The position numbers and the translations under genes were made by a program. A stretch of DNA of 64,000 nucleotides from Streptococcus sp. HPH0090 (GTDB lineage Bacteria > Bacillota > Bacilli > Lactobacillales > Streptococcaceae), in contig NZ_KE150464.1 in the NCBI RefSeq assembly GCF_000411475.1, forward strand, positions 1,108,501-1,172,500. The letters are read 5' to 3'. Below the pieces are notes generated by a model, which was given only the letters and a program-made list of their open reading frames with translations, searched no databases and was not told the DNA's origin. The stretch's first letter is position 1. Each line of letters starts with the position of its first letter. Shown piece by piece: positions 47,412-56,458 of this stretch.

Positions 47412-48099
47412 ACAATTCATTCAATAAATACTCAAATAATTCTAAATTTCCATCTTCTTCATTAACCAAAAATTCTGGATGCCACTGCAAACCGATAATG
47501 CGGTGTTCGTCGATAGATTCGATTGCTTCAATCGTTTGGTCGCGAGGATCTACTGCCGTTACACGGAAATTGGGTGCCAAGTCTTTAATACTTTGACGAT
47601 GAACTGAGTTAACTTGACTTTCCTTACCAAACAATTTTGACACAACACTGCCATCAACTGTCTCAATGGAATGTGAAGTCCCAAAAGGTAAACCTTGCCA
47701 GTGACCTTCAATTTCCTGATTGAGTGTGCCACCAAAGGCAACATTGACAAGCTGAACGCCACGGCAGATGGCTAAGATTGGCTTATTCTGACGCAATGCT
47801 TCTTGTAGAAGAGCGAGCTCAAACTCATCACGAGCTAGGTTATAATCATCGCTATCAATCGTTTTTTCCTCACCATAAAACTGTGGATGAACATTTTGTC
47901 CTCCAGTCAAGATAAGCTTATCAATCATTTCTACGTAGTCGTGGACAACTGACTCATCACCAACTGGAATCACCAAAGGAAGTCCGCCAACCTGACGAAT
48001 ACTCTCAGCGAATTTACAAGAGACAGATGAATGAATATTTTTTCCTTCTGCGTCCACGGGACATAGATTTGCCGCAACTCCAACAACTGTTCTTGCCAT
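47410..48099 (-). CDS. Gamma-glutamyl-gamma-aminobutyrate hydrolase family protein (class I amidotransferase fold)
   Basis: A 229-residue peptidase C26-type hydrolase. The nucleophile Cys is in ILAICRGVQLVNVAFGG and the His-Glu pair in IGLQWHPEF. YGEEKTIDSDDYNLARDEFE is typical of PuuD-like enzymes that cleave gamma-glutamyl amides. The promoter TAGACA, 17 bp, TAAGAT lies just upstream. The physiological substrate here is unknown. Confidence 0.88.
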   Translation of the reverse strand: MARTVVGVAANLCPVDAEGKNIHSSVSCKFAESIRQVGGLPLVIPVGDESVVHDYVEMIDKLILTGGQNVHPQFYGEEKTIDSDDYNLARDEFELALLQEALRQNKPILAICRGVQLVNVAFGGTLNQEIEGHWQGLPFGTSHSIETVDGSVVSKLFGKESQVNSVHRQSIKDLAPNFRVTAVDPRDQTIEAIESIDEHRIIGLQWHPEFLVNEEDGNLELFEYLLNEL

Positions 48100-48202
48100 T
48101 ACTGATTTCCTTTCGTTTTCGATTGATAATCTTATCTTATCATCCTTCCCTACACCTGTCTAATATGTTTTTTTTAAGTCCGTGATAAATTTTTTTTATC
48201 AG

Positions 48203-48234
48203 AAAAAGTTGCCCAAAATTAGGACAACTTTTTG
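48203..48234 (-). terminator. Terminator of patB
   Basis: On the minus strand AAAAAGTTG(T)CC pairs with GG(G)CAACTTTTT, ending in a T-rich run just past the patB stop. Confidence 0.8.
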
Positions 48235-48235
48235 T

Positions 48236-50002
48236 TTATTCAAAAACAAATTGATTGTGATACAGTTCGGAGTAAAAACCTCCAAGCTTGAGTAATTCGT
48301 GATGGTTTCCTTGCTCGATAACCTCACCATCCTTAAGGACAATGATCTGATCGGCATTGAGAATGGTTTTCAAGCGGTGAGCAATTACAAAACTAGTTCT
48401 TCCTGCCACGATAGCTTCCATAGCATTTTGAATCTTGCTTTCTGTTACAGTATCAACGTTTGAGGTTGCCTCATCCAAGATTAAGACCTGCGGATCTGTC
48501 ATCAAGGTACGGGCGATAGAAATCAACTGCTTCTGACCGGTTGAGAATACGCTCTGATCATCATTAATCAGAGTATCGTACTTATCTGGTAGACTTTCGA
48601 TATATTCATGGATATGTGTAGCTTTAGCAGCTGCTTCTACCATTTCCTGACTGGCATCTAGGACACCAAAACGAATATTGTCCCGAATGGTTCCACTAAA
48701 CAAAACAGAATCCTGTAAGACAATTCCTACCTTACTTCGCAAACTATCTAAATCAAACTCACGGATATCTGTTCCATCAAAGCTGATACTACCAGCATCC
48801 ACATCATAAAAACGATTGATGAGGTTCATGATGGTTGTTTTCCCTGAACCTGTCGGACCAACAACCGCAATCATTTTTCCTTTTGGTGCTGAAATGCTAA
48901 CATCTTTCAGAATTGGTTTGCCTGGAAGGTAGGAGAAGTCTACATTACGAATCTCCACACCCTCTTTTAATTCGTTAAAGACTGGAGCATCTTGAGGACG
49001 AATTTCTTCCTCTGCATCAAACATTTCTTGGATACGGTCTGCACCTGTAAAGGCCAGTTGCAAACTTCCCCAGCTCGCCGCTAATTGGATAATGGGCTGG
49101 TAATACTGTTGCGAAAACTGGGTAAACATGACAATCAAACCCAGAGCTGTCGCTGTCTCGATGTTCTTATCATTCAGTAATACAGCTGAACCTACAAAAA
49201 TAACGACTGCTGTATTGACCAAACTCATTCCGTTCATAACAGGGAAAAGAATTCCTGAGAACATTCTTCCCTTGAAAGTGGCTTTTCGAACCCGTTCATT
49301 TTGCTCAACAAAACCAGCAATCACATCTTCTTGGATACCTTGAACGATAACTGCTTTTTGTCCAGAGATACTCTCATCCATATAAGCATTGAGTTTCCCA
49401 ACTTCCTTTTGTTGGAGGTTGGTATATTTTCTTGCCAATTTCAAAATGACAATCAACATAATGATAGCAACTGGAGTGCTGGCAATCGTAATCAAAGCCA
49501 AGGTGATATTTTTTGCAAACATGACAATCAGCAAGCCAATATAAAGAGCAATGTTGGTCATAACAGACACTAGACTTTCGTTGAAAGCCTGGAGGATGTT
49601 GTCCAAGTCACTGGTAAAACGAGACAGGATATCCCCATCTTGATGGCGGTCAAAGAAGGAAACGGTCAAGCGAGAAAGCTTGCCAAAAAGCCCCTTACGC
49701 ATTTCATTTGTCGATTCGGCAATAATGCGACTCATCAAGACCATGTAGATGAGACTAGACACTACTAAAACAATCAAAATATAAGCAAGATTGACAAGGA
49801 GCCCCAAAAGACTTTGCCAAACCATATCAGGATTTCCATTTTGATAAGCTATAACTAAATTAGCCAGTTCTGTGACTGTTTGACCTGCAAATACTGGAAA
49901 GAGGGCTTGTGCTATCGTTGCAATGATAATCATAGCAATAACAACGACAAAGGATATCTTATAAACTTTAAAATAGTTCCAAAAGAATCGAAATGTCTTC
50001 AT
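48236..50002 (-). CDS. patB: Multidrug ABC exporter half-transporter PatB
   Basis: Half-transporter (588 aa) that with PatA exports fluoroquinolones and dyes in pneumococci. The six-helix membrane domain spans about 10-310. The ATPase has Walker A VGPTGSGKTT, Walker B VLILDEATSNVD with the catalytic Glu, and a slightly degenerate signature FSTGQKQ. PatA instead has SGGQ, so the two composite ATP sites are unequal. The MKTFRFFWNYFKVYK start gives the known PatB length. It begins 1 bp before the patA stop region, so the genes form one unit. Confidence 0.93.
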   Translation of the reverse strand: MKTFRFFWNYFKVYKISFVVVIAMIIIATIAQALFPVFAGQTVTELANLVIAYQNGNPDMVWQSLLGLLVNLAYILIVLVVSSLIYMVLMSRIIAESTNEMRKGLFGKLSRLTVSFFDRHQDGDILSRFTSDLDNILQAFNESLVSVMTNIALYIGLLIVMFAKNITLALITIASTPVAIIMLIVILKLARKYTNLQQKEVGKLNAYMDESISGQKAVIVQGIQEDVIAGFVEQNERVRKATFKGRMFSGILFPVMNGMSLVNTAVVIFVGSAVLLNDKNIETATALGLIVMFTQFSQQYYQPIIQLAASWGSLQLAFTGADRIQEMFDAEEEIRPQDAPVFNELKEGVEIRNVDFSYLPGKPILKDVSISAPKGKMIAVVGPTGSGKTTIMNLINRFYDVDAGSISFDGTDIREFDLDSLRSKVGIVLQDSVLFSGTIRDNIRFGVLDASQEMVEAAAKATHIHEYIESLPDKYDTLINDDQSVFSTGQKQLISIARTLMTDPQVLILDEATSNVDTVTESKIQNAMEAIVAGRTSFVIAHRLKTILNADQIIVLKDGEVIEQGNHHELLKLGGFYSELYHNQFVFE

Positions 50003-50003
50003 C

Positions 50004-51710
50004 CTACTCCTCCTTTCCTTTTTGCGTCTCGTAAATTTCACGATAAACTGGATTCGTTGCGACCAAGTCAGTATGCTTACCTTGACCAATCAAGCGACCT
50101 TGGTCAAGCACTAAAATTTTATCCGCATGCACAACAGAGCTAATCTTTTGCGCGATGATAATCGTAGTCGTCCCCTTCAAATCCTTGTTGAGGGCTTCTT
50201 GGACCAAACGTTCTGATTTGGCATCAAGGGCAGAGGTTGAATCATCGAAAATCAATATCTTTGGATTGCTGACAATCCCACGCGCAATCGACATTCTTTG
50301 TTTTTGTCCACCAGAAAAGTTAGTCCCACGTTCCTCAACCGGACTTTCAAAGGCCAAGTCCATGCGACTGATAAATTCACTAGCCTGGGCGATACGAGCT
50401 GCGCGTTCCATTTCTGAAACCGTCGCATCTCCCTTACCTTGTCTGAGATTATCTGCGATGGTTCCACTAAAGAGAATAGCTCTTTGCAAAACAATAGAAA
50501 CTGTCTTACGTAGCGTACCTTCGCTAACTGTCCGAATGTCCTTTCCTCCAATCTTGATCGAACCTTGCTGAGGATCAAATAATCGTGGAATCAACTGAGC
50601 CAAGGTTGATTTCCCTGCACCGGTTGCTCCGACAACCCCAACCATCTCACCAACTGCGATATCGAAAGATACATCTTTTAGGATAGGTTCTTCATCATTT
50701 GGATAGGTGAAGGTCACATTTTCAAAACTGAGGCTTCCTTCCAATTCTTCATCTTCCACATCATTGAAAGTCATAGCTGGTTCTGTATCAAGGATTTCAC
50801 GAATACGACGAAGGGAAATCATGGCACGAGTAACTGAGTTCCCCAAAAATCCAACCATAACGATAGTAAAGATAATCTGACTCAGATAGTTCACGAAGGA
50901 AGCAATGGAACCAACCACTGAAGGATCTGACTCTGCCATACCTGCTACAAGCCAGATTGAAAGAAAGACAGCACCGTAAGAAATCAACATCATTACAGGT
51001 TGAACAATAGAAAAAGCGTAGCCGATATAGAGGTTTTCTCCCAGCAATTCATCGGATACCTGCGTAAATTTAGCAAACTGATCTTTTTCTCGAACAAAAG
51101 ATTTGACCACGCGCACACCACGTAAATTTTCTTTTGCAATAGCATTGATACGCTCTAGTAAGGTCTGGAATTTTGCAAAGCGTGGTCCCATCATCCCCAT
51201 CATAAGACCCGTCATAGCAACAATCAGAACGACCATGAGAACTAGTACCCACCACAGAGAAGGTAAGGTCGCGACTGCTAGAATAAAGGAACCGATAAAC
51301 AAAAGCGGTAGTCGAGAGAGAATTTGAAAGGTCATCATGACTACGTTCTGGATTTGGTTGATATCGTTGGTCATACGCACAACAAGGTTCCCTGCATTAA
51401 ACTTCTCAATATTAGCGTATGAAAAAGTTTGAATCTTACGAAAGGCATCTTCTCGTAAGTCTGACGAAACTCCTTGAGCAATGTAAGCTGCTAATACAAC
51501 ATTAATTCCACCTGCGACTAGACCAATCAAGGCAACAAGGATTAACCAAAAACCGATACTATAAATAGCCTCATTATCACCTGTTAGCAAGGCCTCTAAA
51601 ACTTCCTGCAAATAACGTGGTTGCAGGAGTGAACTCGTTACCATTAGACCTGTCATGACCAAGGAAGTCAGGGCCTGCCATTTATAGGCTTTTATTTTCT
51701 GAAACAGCAT
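50004..51710 (-). CDS. patA: Multidrug ABC exporter half-transporter PatA
   Basis: Partner of PatB (568 aa). The membrane domain spans about 1-300. The ATPase has Walker A VGATGAGKST, signature NFSGGQKQR and Walker B ILIFDDSTSALD, where the catalytic glutamate is replaced by Asp. Such a degenerate site is the hallmark of heterodimeric exporters. Over-expression of patAB causes fluoroquinolone efflux in S. pneumoniae. A leader hairpin and mini-ORF upstream suggest attenuation control. Confidence 0.93.
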   Translation of the reverse strand: MLFQKIKAYKWQALTSLVMTGLMVTSSLLQPRYLQEVLEALLTGDNEAIYSIGFWLILVALIGLVAGGINVVLAAYIAQGVSSDLREDAFRKIQTFSYANIEKFNAGNLVVRMTNDINQIQNVVMMTFQILSRLPLLFIGSFILAVATLPSLWWVLVLMVVLIVAMTGLMMGMMGPRFAKFQTLLERINAIAKENLRGVRVVKSFVREKDQFAKFTQVSDELLGENLYIGYAFSIVQPVMMLISYGAVFLSIWLVAGMAESDPSVVGSIASFVNYLSQIIFTIVMVGFLGNSVTRAMISLRRIREILDTEPAMTFNDVEDEELEGSLSFENVTFTYPNDEEPILKDVSFDIAVGEMVGVVGATGAGKSTLAQLIPRLFDPQQGSIKIGGKDIRTVSEGTLRKTVSIVLQRAILFSGTIADNLRQGKGDATVSEMERAARIAQASEFISRMDLAFESPVEERGTNFSGGQKQRMSIARGIVSNPKILIFDDSTSALDAKSERLVQEALNKDLKGTTTIIIAQKISSVVHADKILVLDQGRLIGQGKHTDLVATNPVYREIYETQKGKEE

Positions 51711-51731
51711 ATTTCCCCCTTATAAGATAGA

Positions 51732-51760
51732 CAAAAGGGGACGACAGTTCTGTCAGTCCC
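51732..51760 (-). promoter_or_regulatory. Attenuator hairpin in the patA leader
   Basis: On the minus strand GGGAC and GTCCC plus GACAG and CTGTC build a GC-rich stem (one bulged T, tiny loop) followed by CTTTTG. It lies about 20 bp before the patA start and 3 nt after a leader ORF. It looks like an intrinsic terminator that must be suppressed for expression. Confidence 0.7.
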
Positions 51761-51763
51761 TTC

Positions 51764-51775
51764 TTATGCTTTCAT
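51764..51775 (-). other. Three-codon leader ORF (Met-Lys-Ala-stop) upstream of patA
   Basis: ATG AAA GCA TAA begins only a few nucleotides after the predicted +1 and ends 3 nt before the attenuator stem. A ribosome on it could cover the 5' arm. It has no Shine-Dalgarno, so initiation would be near-leaderless. It may be a chance ATG. Confidence 0.4.
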
Positions 51776-51784
51776 GTTGATACT

Positions 51785-51813
51785 ATTCTAACAAAAAAGA
51801 ATGCTATTGTCAA
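51785..51813 (-). promoter_or_regulatory. Promoter of patA-patB
   Basis: On the minus strand, TTGACA (51808-51813), 17 bp, TAGAAT (51785-51790). Part of the spacer is the 3' arm of the upstream gene's terminator. Confidence 0.8.
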
Positions 51814-51859
51814 AGCACTCAGCTCTCAGAAGCTTGTGCAAGCACGACATTAGCATTCT
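51793..51859 (-). terminator. Terminator of the histidine phosphatase gene, overlapping the patA promoter
   Basis: On the minus strand AGAATGCTA (51851-51859) pairs with TAGCATTCT (51798-51806), followed by TTTTTTG. The loop is long (about 44 nt) and contains GTGCTTGCAC, which can fold further. Confidence 0.6.
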
Positions 51860-51899
51860 ATCAATCCTTTAAAAATTCTTCTAAATTTAGTGCTGAATT

Positions 51900-52601
51900 T
51901 TATTGTTCTGAACTATCTTGCTCGTCTAGCTTAACTCGTCCAATTTCACGGTAGCTACAGTCCCCAACAATTTTTACTGAAAACTGACCATCTTCGTACT
52001 CAAGAATCGTCACACTTCCGTTATCAAGACCATGTGGATGCATGCCGTTAATGAGGTAAACAATAGTTCCAATTGTCATTCCATGACTGACAACCAGGGC
52101 ATTTCCTCCCCCATTAGCTTCCATTTCCTTGGCAATGGCTTCAAAACCTTCCCAGATACGACCACTTAGTTTTTCCCATCCTTCAGCCCAGCCTGCAGTA
52201 TCCACTTCGACCAAGCCTTCAGCTAGTTCCGCATAGGACAAACGATGCACATGGTCGACATTAAAGATACGAGGAATGATGCCCATAAAAAGGTCCCCAT
52301 CATAAGCACCATCAAAACTACCAAAGCACCATTCACGGATTCGCTTATCCATACGATAAGGAATTTGCCCTGTTAAACCTAGTTCCTCAAGGATAATTCC
52401 CATAGTCTGGATGGTACGTCCTGAGTCACTCGAGTAAGCACGCTCAAACTTTAAGCCTGACTCACGAAAACCAATTCCCAGTTCGTGAATGCCTCGCTCA
52501 CCTTCAGCTGTTAAAGGAGTATCACTCCAGCCTTGAGCACGCCCAATCGTATTAAACATTGTTTTCCCATGACGCACTAGATACAATTTTACACTTGCCA
52601 T
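51900..52601 (-). CDS. Histidine phosphatase family protein (phosphoglycerate-mutase-like)
   Basis: A 233-residue cofactor-independent-looking member of the branch-2 phosphoglycerate mutase superfamily. The phosphorylated His is in YLVRHGKTMFN, and ALVVSHGMTIG carries the second His. Arg in SDSGRTIQT completes the pocket. Such proteins are more often broad phosphatases than glycolytic mutases. A TATAAT box lies 20 bp upstream. Confidence 0.88.
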   Translation of the reverse strand: MASVKLYLVRHGKTMFNTIGRAQGWSDTPLTAEGERGIHELGIGFRESGLKFERAYSSDSGRTIQTMGIILEELGLTGQIPYRMDKRIREWCFGSFDGAYDGDLFMGIIPRIFNVDHVHRLSYAELAEGLVEVDTAGWAEGWEKLSGRIWEGFEAIAKEMEANGGGNALVVSHGMTIGTIVYLINGMHPHGLDNGSVTILEYEDGQFSVKIVGDCSYREIGRVKLDEQDSSEQ

Positions 52602-52710
52602 TTTTGGTCCTCCATATGTATCTATTATAGCATGATTTCAGGTAAAAACCTCGTCCAAACTACTCTGTGCCCTTCTTTGAAGGTGCTAATTTGGAAGAGC
52701 TAGCAGTCTC

Positions 52711-53097
52711 TTATTTGACCCCTTCTTCTGTTTTCTCCTCATTTCCTTCTTTGGACTTGTTTTCTGTTTTCTCAGACTTTTGACCGGTCTTTTTTAAAGG
52801 AGAAAAGTGAAATTCAAACTTATTTTTTCCTGTGTCAATAATCGTTGTGAAGAATTTCTCGTCATTTCGATAAGTTGACGTCCCTACATTAAATGACTGC
52901 TCTCCATTTTCAGAAGAGGCTTTTTCATAGGTTCTCTTAGCCATAGCAAATGCAAGAAGTTTTTCTTTATTTAAGGCATAATCCTGATGATGTGCTACTT
53001 GCCGATTTAGATAAAACTGCAACAAAAGACTAAAAATTCCAGCAATAGTGATAGCGTATAGGAGAACTCCTGCTCTAACTTTTTTCTTTTTCAACAC
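52711..53097 (-). CDS. comGG: Competence pilus protein ComGG
   Basis: A 128-residue last gene of the comG operon. An N-terminal hydrophobic helix (about 8-28, [18 protein letters not shown]) without the usual cleavage-site glutamate and a very charged C-terminal tail ([19 protein letters not shown]) are typical of streptococcal ComGG/CglG, a minor component of the transformation pilus. It overlaps comGF by 23 bp. Confidence 0.88.
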   Translation of the reverse strand: MLKKKKVRAGVLLYAITIAGIFSLLLQFYLNRQVAHHQDYALNKEKLLAFAMAKRTYEKASSENGEQSFNVGTSTYRNDEKFFTTIIDTGKNKFEFHFSPLKKTGQKSEKTENKSKEGNEEKTEEGVK

Positions 53098-53536
53098 GAT
53101 AGATAAATTCCCTCTCTAGTCCCTTTTCAAACTGAAAGTGAAAGTGCAGCTCCTGCCCTTTTTCTTGAATTCGAGCTGATTTTAGGCCGTAGACCATGGG
53201 TTGATAACCACGTCCACTAGCATCTGTTTTCCGGAAATCATTTGACTTTGATTTACCCATGGAAATGGGTTTGCCTTCCTGTTTGAGGTAAAGCCTATCA
53301 TTCTCCACTTTTTCAAATTGGGCTCGATTCAGCTCTGCTTCTAGCTGATCCACAAATAAAAGCCATTCTTTTTGCTCACTTCTCTGCTGATAGCGAACTT
53401 CTGAAACCAAGAGTCGGCTCATAGCTTGAAAAAGAAGCAAGCTACCACTAATAACGATAAGTGCAACCAAGGATTCTAAAAGTGTAAAAGCTCTGACCCT
53501 ACTTGTCTTGAATCGCCAGTAATTTCTCCGTTCCAT
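53075..53536 (-). CDS. comGF: Competence minor pseudopilin ComGF
   Basis: A 153-residue pseudopilin. The type IV prepilin segment is [23 protein letters not shown], with cleavage expected after the Ala before FTLLE (class III leader lacking Gly). I start it at [13 protein letters not shown]; a start 17 codons earlier is possible. It overlaps comGE and comGG. It helps build the DNA-uptake pilus. Confidence 0.87.
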   Translation of the reverse strand: MERRNYWRFKTSRVRAFTLLESLVALIVISGSLLLFQAMSRLLVSEVRYQQRSEQKEWLLFVDQLEAELNRAQFEKVENDRLYLKQEGKPISMGKSKSNDFRKTDASGRGYQPMVYGLKSARIQEKGQELHFHFQFEKGLEREFIYRVEKEKS

Positions 53537-53801
53537 GGTATACCTCCAAACCTTGCTCATTCGAGACAACATGAACTGTAAGGCCATTGACAGTCAACTG
53601 CTTTTGTCCAGTCTGCAACGCCATACGAGCCACTCGCAAAACTTCTTCCTGTTTTAGAAGTTCTACTTCTCTTTTTCTACTTTCTTGAATCTGTCCCAGC
53701 AAGAGGGTTGCAATACTAGCAAAAATTGCGAGTGAAATCACTGCCTCCAGTAGAATAACCGCCTTAATTTTTTGCTTCTTGAATACGTTTAATCTTTCCA
53801 T
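53499..53801 (-). CDS. comGE: Competence minor pseudopilin ComGE
   Basis: A 100-residue protein with N-terminal prepilin-like helix [24 protein letters not shown] (Glu at position five of the mature helix) and a small globular end. It overlaps both neighbours, indicating coupled translation of the whole operon. Confidence 0.87.
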   Translation of the reverse strand: MERLNVFKKQKIKAVILLEAVISLAIFASIATLLLGQIQESRKREVELLKQEEVLRVARMALQTGQKQLTVNGLTVHVVSNEQGLEVYHGTEKLLAIQDK

Positions 53802-54198
53802 TTCCTAGATATAGTTGGTAGCGAACCACTTCTTTCCTTGTTTGAAATCTCACGCTAGCTAGAGACGAATTCCCTCCAGCCTTATCAAAGGTAATTGACT
53901 GATTAGACTCCAATTGAATGCCTTTAGGGATAGCTAATTTCTGGTAGCCATTCCCAATACTTGTCTCTTCTAGCATTAAGTTCATCTTTTGCTGACTAGC
54001 CAGACTTCGCTTCTGGGTTTCTCGATAAAGTTCCTCAAACTCCATAAAGAAAATTTGCTCTTCCACAGCTGCAAAAGTTGATTGAACTGAACTTAACAAA
54101 CCCAAGGCTAACAGGCTGACTATTCCTAAGACCAATAAACTTTCTAGCATGGTAAAGGCCCTAATCTGCAACTGACTGACTCTTATTTTGTTTTGCAT
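53764..54198 (-). CDS. comGD: Competence minor pseudopilin ComGD
   Basis: A 144-residue pseudopilin with RAFTMLESLLVLGIVSLLALGLL and the conserved FMEFEELYRETQKRSLASQQK region after the helix. The start MQNKIRVSQLQIRAF overlaps comGC by 38 bp; 15 more residues are possible upstream. Confidence 0.88.
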   Translation of the reverse strand: MQNKIRVSQLQIRAFTMLESLLVLGIVSLLALGLLSSVQSTFAAVEEQIFFMEFEELYRETQKRSLASQQKMNLMLEETSIGNGYQKLAIPKGIQLESNQSITFDKAGGNSSLASVRFQTRKEVVRYQLYLGNGKIKRIQEAKN

Positions 54199-54484
54199 GA
54201 TACTCTTTATAGGCTTTTGCTTGCTCAGCAGTGATACGTCCATCTGCCTGTAATTTGCTTAGACTGGCATCTTCATTTTTATCCAGACTATAGAGTTCTG
54301 CCTGACTTTCTACCACCTTGACGACGGCTGCTTTACCCTTGTCATTCACTGCATCCTTTTGCTTAGTAAGATTTGGCACAAACAGTAAGAGTAAGACGCT
54401 AATGATAAGAAGGACCACTAACATTTCTACAAGAGTGAACCCTTTTACCGTAGTTTCCTTTAATTTCATCATCATTTTTTTCAT
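54161..54484 (-). CDS. comGC: Major competence pilin ComGC
   Basis: A 107-residue pilin forming the shaft of the transformation pilus that binds extracellular DNA. The leader KETTVKG is followed by FTLVEMLVVLLIISVLLLLF, with cleavage between Gly and Phe and Glu at mature position 5. Starts 1 bp after comGB. Confidence 0.94.
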   Translation of the reverse strand: MKKMMMKLKETTVKGFTLVEMLVVLLIISVLLLLFVPNLTKQKDAVNDKGKAAVVKVVESQAELYSLDKNEDASLSKLQADGRITAEQAKAYKEYHAKQNKSQSVAD

Positions 54485-55528
54485 CTAAAAATTTACCTCC
54501 ATATTTTGATACATTGGCAGCAACATAGCTGCATACAATAAAACGATTAGCAGGGCTACAAAAATAAAGACCAGTGGTTGAACAAGGTTCATGGCCCGAT
54601 TGACTCGGGTAAAGAAGGATTCCCAGGTTTTTTCCGCATAGATTTCCAATTCACTTCCCAACTTGGATTTAACTTCTCCATATTCAATGATTAATCCCAA
54701 CTCCTTTCTAAAGAAGGAATAGGTCTGAACAACCTTAGAAAATTCATGCCCATTTTGCAAAGATTGATCTAAATCGTATCCAATTTCCTTAAAAAGAGGA
54801 TTCCCTTGCTCCTGCATCATCTGGAAAATCTGTGCCAACTCTAAACCTTGTCCTATCATATTTCCCCATTCCCGAGCATAATAGGCAGTTAGATAATACT
54901 GAACAAACACACCTAAAAAGGGGATTCTAGCCAGATAAGAACAGACTTGTATCTTTCTAGATTTTCTGTAGAATATCAGTCCTGTTAAAGATGCAAGACT
55001 TAATGCCACAGTAAGTCCGAGAAAAATCTGTGGCAGGTTACTAATCACTAAGGTAGCTATGTTACTACTATCCAGTTGGGGCAAGAGATAATTTCGCAAC
55101 CCCAACATAATGAGCAGTAAGAAACATAGCAGAATAAGTGGGTAGGTCGCAACTTCAATTAACTTCTTCTTGACTTTTGCAAGATTATCCAAATATTCTT
55201 CAATTTTTCCTAAACTCAAATGGAGATTTCCATGAACTTCAGCCAATGAAAGTTGAGTGACAATCGCACTCGAAAAACCTAAATTCCCCATCATTTCCGA
55301 GAAAGATTTTCCTTTCGAGAGTCCTAGGCGCATCTGCGAAACATATTCCTTCTCCAACAAAAGACTTCTATCAAGAAAGGAAATGATTTCTACCAAGTGA
55401 AAACCACTCGAAAACAAATTGTTAAAGAGAGTGATAATTTTCTTCTGCTTACTGGTAGCTAATTTTCTCCGTTTCAGCTTGAAGGGCAGTGATATGTCCG
55501 TCTTTAAGAAGCTGATCAATTTGCTCAT
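54485..55528 (-). CDS. comGB: Competence pilus platform protein ComGB
   Basis: A 347-residue GspF/PilC-type inner-membrane platform with two homologous GspF halves and three membrane segments (about 135-160, 180-205 and 315-340). LAEVHGNLHLSLGKIEEYL and EYGEVKSKLGSELEIYAEK are the paired conserved loops. The start at MSKLISFLKTD overlaps comGA by 80 bp. Confidence 0.92.
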   Translation of the reverse strand: MSKLISFLKTDISLPFKLKRRKLATSKQKKIITLFNNLFSSGFHLVEIISFLDRSLLLEKEYVSQMRLGLSKGKSFSEMMGNLGFSSAIVTQLSLAEVHGNLHLSLGKIEEYLDNLAKVKKKLIEVATYPLILLCFLLLIMLGLRNYLLPQLDSSNIATLVISNLPQIFLGLTVALSLASLTGLIFYRKSRKIQVCSYLARIPFLGVFVQYYLTAYYAREWGNMIGQGLELAQIFQMMQEQGNPLFKEIGYDLDQSLQNGHEFSKVVQTYSFFRKELGLIIEYGEVKSKLGSELEIYAEKTWESFFTRVNRAMNLVQPLVFIFVALLIVLLYAAMLLPMYQNMEVNF

Positions 55529-56390
55529 TCCACTTTTCTGCCTGGTGTTCTGAATAATTTTGGTTTGCAAAATCAATAATTCCTCCTCCCCCGATTAGTC
55601 TCTGGTAGCAAACACCTTGTAAAACAACTGCGAGTTCATCTTCACTGACACCAAGTTCTAAAAGACGCTCATAGACCCCACGAATACTCTTTGCATGTAT
55701 GGTCGAAAACACTGTAGCTCCCGTTAAGCTCGCTCTTACAACAGCACGGGCTGTTTCACTATCCCGAATTTCTCCAATAATTAAAAGATCCGGGCGGTGT
55801 CGCAAAGAAAGTTTTATCAAGTTTTCATAACTCAGTCCAATAGCTTCATTGAGTTGTAATTGCAGCATCTCTTCTTGCTTAATCTCGACTGGGTCCTCAA
55901 TAGACATGACTTGTTGTCCCTTAAACAATGACTTAGCTAATTCATGCATTAAGGTAGTTTTACCACTTCCTACAGGTCCTGCAAATAGATAAAGGCCGCG
56001 TTGCCTAAATCCCTTTTCTAGTTCCTTAAGGTCTTGAAACCAGAAGCGCAACTCTTGTTCTTCATCATGCAAAAGGCGAATAACTAAACTTTCATGACCA
56101 CGATAATCTCCTACCGTCGATAAGCGTAGTGAAGAAACCTTGCCATCATGCTGATAATCACAGGACCCAAGCTGACTACGACGCTTTTCTCCAACGTTCA
56201 TCCCCGCAATGAATTTAAAATGACTAATAACTGCGCCCAACTTTTCAAAGTCATAGCTATTAATCAACCGCCTTTCATCACCTATTCGCATATGCAACTC
56301 ATAACCCTTGTCCTTGGGAATAAAATAGATATCCTGAGCTCCATCCTTTTTTGCGAGACTAATCAATTCTTGTGCAAGTGTTTGTACCAT
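55449..56390 (-). CDS. comGA: Competence pilus assembly ATPase ComGA
   Basis: A 313-residue GspE/PilB-type ATPase powering pilus assembly. Walker A is AGPVGSGKTT, the Walker B region LLIIGEIRDSETA, the Asp box SIEDPVE and the His box FSTIHAKS. First gene of comGA-GG. A ComX-type cin-box is upstream, so expression belongs to the late competence regulon. Confidence 0.95.
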   Translation of the reverse strand: MVQTLAQELISLAKKDGAQDIYFIPKDKGYELHMRIGDERRLINSYDFEKLGAVISHFKFIAGMNVGEKRRSQLGSCDYQHDGKVSSLRLSTVGDYRGHESLVIRLLHDEEQELRFWFQDLKELEKGFRQRGLYLFAGPVGSGKTTLMHELAKSLFKGQQVMSIEDPVEIKQEEMLQLQLNEAIGLSYENLIKLSLRHRPDLLIIGEIRDSETARAVVRASLTGATVFSTIHAKSIRGVYERLLELGVSEDELAVVLQGVCYQRLIGGGGIIDFANQNYSEHQAEKWNEQIDQLLKDGHITALQAETEKISYQ

Positions 56391-56408
56391 ATTCCCTCCT
56401 CAGTTAAT

Positions 56409-56416
56409 TATTCGAA
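56409..56416 (-). promoter_or_regulatory. cin-box (combox) of the comG operon
   Basis: TTCGAATA on the minus strand differs by one base from the ComX consensus TACGAATA. A T7 run lies about 15 bp upstream and there is no sigma-A -10 box nearby. It is positioned about 20 bp before comGA, after the terminator of the preceding gene. Confidence 0.85.
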
Positions 56417-56423
56417 GAAAATA

Positions 56424-56458
56424 CAAAAAAAGAACAACTTTATTAAAAAGTTGTTCCA
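56424..56458 (-). terminator. Terminator of the DUF1033 gene
   Basis: On the minus strand GAACAACTTT and AAAGTTGTTC pair around TTAAT, followed by TTTTTTT. The 5' arm is inside the last codons and the loop contains the stop. Confidence 0.85.
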
